From the NCBI RefSeq assembly GCF_947496385.1, contig NZ_CANMCP010000005.1:1-64000 (forward strand): a stretch of 64,000 bases of DNA, given 5' to 3'. The translations under genes were made by a program, and so were the position numbers. Shown here in pieces: positions 60,662-64,000 of the stretch. The notes beneath the pieces are model-generated. The model was not told where the DNA came from. It did no database searches and saw only the letters and a program-made list of their open reading frames with translations. Each line of letters starts with the position of its first letter. Positions within the stretch are counted from its first letter, which is position 1. The DNA comes from an uncultured Croceicoccus sp. (GTDB lineage: Bacteria > Pseudomonadota > Alphaproteobacteria > Sphingomonadales > Sphingomonadaceae).

Positions 60662-61714
60662 ATGCGCAAGTTTTTGATCGGCGTTGCCGTGCTTGCCTTG
60701 TCCGCCCCGGTCGCCCACGCGCAGCCCGGAAATGGCAATGGCAACGGCCAGGCAAAGGGCCAGGCCGCCGCCCAGGGCGGAAACGGCAATGGCAACGCCC
60801 GCGGCAACAATGGAGCCGGCAACCGCGGCAATGGTGGCGGAAAGCCGGACAGGCAGGCCTCTGCCGCGCCTCGTAATCCGGGCAATGGAAATGGCAACGG
60901 CAACGGAAACGGCAATGCCCGCCTTGCCAACGATGCCCAGCCGCGCGGCAATTCCGCGAAATCGTTCAACGGGAACGGTAATGGCAACGGCAACGGGAAC
61001 GGGAACCGGCCCGTGATGCAGGGCAAGAACGGCAATGCCCGGCAGGATCGCGATATCCGCTACGCCCGCGACGAGTATTATTCGCGCGGCGATTACCGCG
61101 ACGGGCCCGTACGGGATATTTACTACGACTGCCGCTCGCCCGATTACCGGCCCGTCGATGGTTGCCCGCCCGGTCTTGCAAAGAAGAACAACGGCTGCAT
61201 GCCGCCCGGCCTCGCGCGGAAGGCGGACCGCCGGTACGACCGTCTGGATTGGTGGGATCTGCCCAACATGACCGACGGGCGTTATCGCTATTACGACGGC
61301 AATCTGGTGCGGATCGGCGACGGCGGCAGGATCAGCGGCTATTACCCGCTGCTCGCCGGGGCGCTTTCGCCGGGACAGCGCTGGCCCAACTGGTTTCAGC
61401 AGGAGCCGCTCCCGTCCTATTACCAGTCCTATTTCGACCTCGGCAATGCGCAAAGCTATCGCTATGCCGACAATACGATCTACCGGATCGACCCCACGAC
61501 GCAGGCGATCACCACGGTGGCGGCGCTGCTCACCGGGAACGACATTCGCGTGGGACAGCCGATGCCATCGGGATATGATGTCTACAACGTGCCGTATAAT
61601 TACCGGGATCGTTACCGCGACGGGCCGGACGCCCGCTATCGTTACAGCGACGGCTATGTCTATCGGCTCGACCCGACGACGCAGCTTGTCCAGGCCGTGA
61701 TCGAACTGCTGTGA
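60662..61714 (+). CDS. Exported protein with Gly-Asn repeats
   Basis: Protein of 350 residues. A signal peptide (VAVLALSAPVAHAQ) is followed by about 100 residues rich in Gly-Asn dipeptides in several runs, a Cys pair region (YYDCRSPDY ... DGCPPGL ... NGCMPPGLARK) and a Tyr/Asp-rich C-terminal half with two related segments (YADNTIYRIDPTTQ and YSDGYVYRLDPTTQ). I know no function; the second half recalls small sphingomonad secreted proteins. Start ATG 60662 has AAAGGAGA eight bases upstream. It probably acts in the periplasm or outside. Confidence 0.8.
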   Translation: MRKFLIGVAVLALSAPVAHAQPGNGNGNGQAKGQAAAQGGNGNGNARGNNGAGNRGNGGGKPDRQASAAPRNPGNGNGNGNGNGNARLANDAQPRGNSAKSFNGNGNGNGNGNGNRPVMQGKNGNARQDRDIRYARDEYYSRGDYRDGPVRDIYYDCRSPDYRPVDGCPPGLAKKNNGCMPPGLARKADRRYDRLDWWDLPNMTDGRYRYYDGNLVRIGDGGRISGYYPLLAGALSPGQRWPNWFQQEPLPSYYQSYFDLGNAQSYRYADNTIYRIDPTTQAITTVAALLTGNDIRVGQPMPSGYDVYNVPYNYRDRYRDGPDARYRYSDGYVYRLDPTTQLVQAVIELL

Positions 61715-61734
61715 TGCGCAGGGAAGGAAAACCG

Positions 61735-62280
61735 ATGAACCAGATCCTGCGCAATCTTTCCGCCGCCCTGCTGCTCGTCGCGCCGCTGGCCGCATGCGGA
61801 TCGGACCAAGCCGAGGGTGCCGCCGGCGGGGCGACCGATGCCCGCAACGAATCGCTGGCTGCGGCGCTCGCCGATGCGGACGGGCTCTCGCGGTTGAGCG
61901 GTTCGCTCAACGAAACCGCCATGGCCACCATTTTCGACGGTACGGCGAGCTACACGATCCTCGCGCCCACCGACGCCGCCTTCGACAAGGCCGCGCTTTC
62001 CGCACAGGAAGGCGAGAGCGCGTATGCCGTGCTCGCCGCGGTACTGCGCGAACATGTCCTGCCCGGCGCGTTCACCGTGCCCGATATTGCCCGCGCGCTC
62101 CAAAACGACGGCAGTGTCGAGATGCAGAACATGGGCGGGACCATGCTGACCTTTGCGAAGGAAGGCGATGCGATCCGCGTCACGGACGAGGATGGCGGCA
62201 CCGCACTCATCACCGGGGACGCGATCGTCGCCAGCAATGGCGTCGCCATTCCGGTCGATGCCATGCTGAAAACGCCGTAG
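61735..62280 (+). CDS. Fasciclin (FAS1) domain lipoprotein
   Basis: Protein of 181 residues with lipobox LAAC (Cys21) and one FAS1 domain: SYTILAPTDAAFDK, LREHVLPGAF and DAIVASNGVAIPVDAML are the typical blocks. The family mediates adhesion or envelope binding of unknown ligands. GGGAAGGA lies seven bases before ATG 61735. It is 20 bases after the Gly-Asn repeat gene and may be co-transcribed with it. Confidence 0.9.
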   Translation: MNQILRNLSAALLLVAPLAACGSDQAEGAAGGATDARNESLAAALADADGLSRLSGSLNETAMATIFDGTASYTILAPTDAAFDKAALSAQEGESAYAVLAAVLREHVLPGAFTVPDIARALQNDGSVEMQNMGGTMLTFAKEGDAIRVTDEDGGTALITGDAIVASNGVAIPVDAMLKTP

Positions 62281-62325
62281 CAGCGGCGCCGGGTGCGGGG
62301 CGATGCTCCGCACCCGTGGCCTGCG

Positions 62326-64000
62326 TCAGTAATCCCGGCTGACCTCGGCCCCGACCGAATTATACCCGATCGACGACACGCTGGCGAGCAGCGAGAGCCA
62401 GCCCGTGACCCGGTATTCGAGTGCGCTCGCGCTATAGCCGCGCCCGTCGGTAATCAGCTCGACATAGAGATTGCGCCCGAGATATTCCCCCGCCGCGACG
62501 CTGGTGCCCCGGCCCAGCGCCTCATCCGCGCCGACGATGCGCAGCCGGTCGAGGCCGATCGCACTGCGCAAACGGTTGATCGGGTCGAGCCCGCTCCCCC
62601 CGCCCTGCAAGGCTGCCACGGCGGAACCGAGCTGCAACGCCTCCGCCGCGGAGATATTCGCAATGGAATCGCCGAACAGCAGGCGGGAGAGCACTTCTTC
62701 CTCCGGCAGGGCCGGGACGGAGGAGAAGGCGATCTGCGGCGCGAGCGCGGAGCCGCTGATCGCGATGCGCGCGTCGATATCCTCCACGTCGGCCACGGCG
62801 AGCACGTTCAATTGCGGATCGGGCGGATTTTCACCGGTAAACTGAATCCGCCCGCGTTCGAGTTCGAAACGCTGTCCCGAAAACTGATACCCGCCGCGGA
62901 CGAGCTCTGCTTCACCGTAAAGGCGCGGCGCCGCGGTGGTGCCGCGAATGCGAACATCGGCCTCCCACTCGCTGTCGAGGCCGAGTCCGGTCACCGTGAA
63001 ACGATCGTCGGCGCGCACGTCGATGAGATAGCGCCACGGCCCCATGCGCGACCGTGCGGCCTGCTGATCCGCGGGGAGGTTGATTTCGCGCGTCGCAACG
63101 CTCGGCAGGCTTTGGGCCGCCGATGCGCGCCCCAATTGCCAGCGCCCGCTTTCCACGCGCAGGCGCCCGGCGATCGTGCCGCGATTGTCGCGCGCCACGA
63201 TACGCATCGGGCCGGTCACCACGGCGCCGATTTCGTCACGGCGAAGCAGCTGTGCCTGCTGTGCCGCGATGCGAATATCCATGCCGACACCGCGCTCCGT
63301 AATATCGGACAGGTCGATCGTGCCGCTACCCGCAACCGTGCCGCCATTGCCCGCGCGCCCCGAAAACCGCCCGATCCGCAGGACGGAGCCATCGAAATTG
63401 CCGCGCAGGGCAAGGCCGTCGATATCGGTGCCGGTGAGCGCGCTCTGCATGCGCAGATCATCGCTGCGGATGGTGCCGCGCAATTGCGGATCGTCGAACG
63501 TGCCGCGCATGTTGGCGGCGATGCGGACCTCTCCGGTAAGGTCGAACAGTTCCACCGCGACCAGGCGCCAGATCGCATCGGCAGGCCCGCGATAGCGCGC
63601 CTGTCCCGTAAGCCGTCCGGCGCGCAACCGGTCGATTACCGCGCCGCTGGCGGGAAGGTCGTCAATCCGCGCCTGCAGCCGCCCGCTGCGGTTGCCGTTC
63701 TCGCGAATGACCGCGCGCGTCTCGAACCGGCCGGCCGACAATTCGGCCACCACCGCCAGGTCGACCGGCCGCGAGGTCAGCACCAGCCCGGACCGCGTCA
63801 AATCGTCGAACAGCAACCGCGCCCGTCCCGTCGGCGCCTCGCCCGGCATGTCGCGATAGGTGACGACGCCCGACGCCGTCCCGCCAAGCCCGAGATCGCT
63901 GATCAGCAGGTCGCCGACCGACATCGGCATGTCCGCAAGCTTCAGCGTGATGGCGTTCACCTCGCCCAGCTGCCCCTCGACCTGAAGTCGTCCGCCGGCA
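62326..64000 (-). CDS. tamB: Translocation and assembly module subunit TamB (3' part; gene runs off the right edge)
   Basis: The frame is open through the edge; 558 residues of the C terminus are present. The last 200 residues carry the TamB/DUF490 domain (RGGYQFSGQRFELERGRIQF, PALPEEEVLSRLLFGDSIAN then SAAEALQLGSAVAAL) and the protein ends AEVSRDY. Earlier sequence is the repeating beta-taco region. TamB spans the periplasm with TamA and helps insert outer-membrane proteins or move lipids. tamA would be expected beyond the edge. Confidence 0.93.
   Translation of the reverse strand, partial: AGGRLQVEGQLGEVNAITLKLADMPMSVGDLLISDLGLGGTASGVVTYRDMPGEAPTGRARLLFDDLTRSGLVLTSRPVDLAVVAELSAGRFETRAVIRENGNRSGRLQARIDDLPASGAVIDRLRAGRLTGQARYRGPADAIWRLVAVELFDLTGEVRIAANMRGTFDDPQLRGTIRSDDLRMQSALTGTDIDGLALRGNFDGSVLRIGRFSGRAGNGGTVAGSGTIDLSDITERGVGMDIRIAAQQAQLLRRDEIGAVVTGPMRIVARDNRGTIAGRLRVESGRWQLGRASAAQSLPSVATREINLPADQQAARSRMGPWRYLIDVRADDRFTVTGLGLDSEWEADVRIRGTTAAPRLYGEAELVRGGYQFSGQRFELERGRIQFTGENPPDPQLNVLAVADVEDIDARIAISGSALAPQIAFSSVPALPEEEVLSRLLFGDSIANISAAEALQLGSAVAALQGGGSGLDPINRLRSAIGLDRLRIVGADEALGRGTSVAAGEYLGRNLYVELITDGRGYSASALEYRVTGWLSLLASVSSIGYNSVGAEVSRDY

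Noticed and set aside
60720-61020. Short repeated units suggesting a CRISPR array
   Set aside because: The repeats are Gly-Asn codons inside a signal-peptide-bearing gene, with no spacers of constant length and no cas genes.

Overview
The window is a high-GC chromosomal segment of an alphaproteobacterium, most probably a sphingomonad (Sphingomonadaceae/Erythrobacteraceae type). The pointers are a GcrA cell-cycle regulator, an HWE-type histidine kinase, an alphaproteobacterial dcw (division and cell wall) cluster, a large TonB receptor next to catabolic genes, and an HspQ/ABC-2 permease/GcrA block. The assignment rests on gene content and order read from the sequence; no database was searched.

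Left part (1 to about 18.8 kb) is accessory and partly decayed. A cytochrome P450, a TetR-type repressor, a flavoprotein monooxygenase broken by one in-frame TAG, a TIM-barrel/DUF6379 pair that looks like the alpha and beta subunits of a C-glycoside deglycosidase, an MFS carrier, a TonB receptor and a GH106-type alpha-L-rhamnosidase lipoprotein form a probable plant aromatic-glycoside utilisation cluster. Two perfect 17-bp palindromes lie between the TetR gene and the monooxygenase operon, and a third, near-identical copy with the same flanking motif lies in front of the rhamnosidase, so all three transcription units are probably under one regulator. A ROK sugar kinase, a poxB-like remnant, an alpha/beta-hydrolase lipoprotein, an HWE kinase with a response regulator and a decayed IS6-type transposase follow, ending at tRNA-Ser(CGA).

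Middle part (about 19 to 30.7 kb) is core: hspQ, an ABC-2 permease, gcrA, an M50 membrane protease, truB, rpsO, pnp, tRNA-Ala(CGC), a lipoprotein, a Bax-inhibitor-1 family protein, proC, a YbjN-family protein and a TPR-like exported protein. Strong intrinsic terminators follow gcrA, rpsO, pnp and the Bax-inhibitor gene.

From 48.4 kb leftwards to 30.7 kb runs the dcw cluster on the minus strand: mraZ, rsmH, ftsL, ftsI, murE, a murF-like gene, mraY, murD, ftsW, murG, murC, murB, ftsQ, ftsA, ftsZ. Most junctions overlap by 1 to 4 bases. Two things stand out. The gene at the murF position keeps MurF-like N-terminal sequence but has no ATP-binding P-loop and no C-terminal ligase domain, and it is followed by the only large gap in this part of the operon. 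The ddl gene normally found between murB and ftsQ is absent. Both steps that handle D-Ala-D-Ala are therefore missing in functional form from the cluster.

Right part (48.7 to 64 kb) is housekeeping: ccmA-ccmB-cysteine synthase with two small envelope genes, phhB, an AlkA-like glycosylase, a 2Fe-2S ferredoxin, map, a DUF3298 lipoprotein, an M17 aminopeptidase with an SH3-only protein and argC, glnB-glnA, a Gly/Asn-repeat exported protein, a fasciclin lipoprotein and the 3' end of tamB running off the edge.
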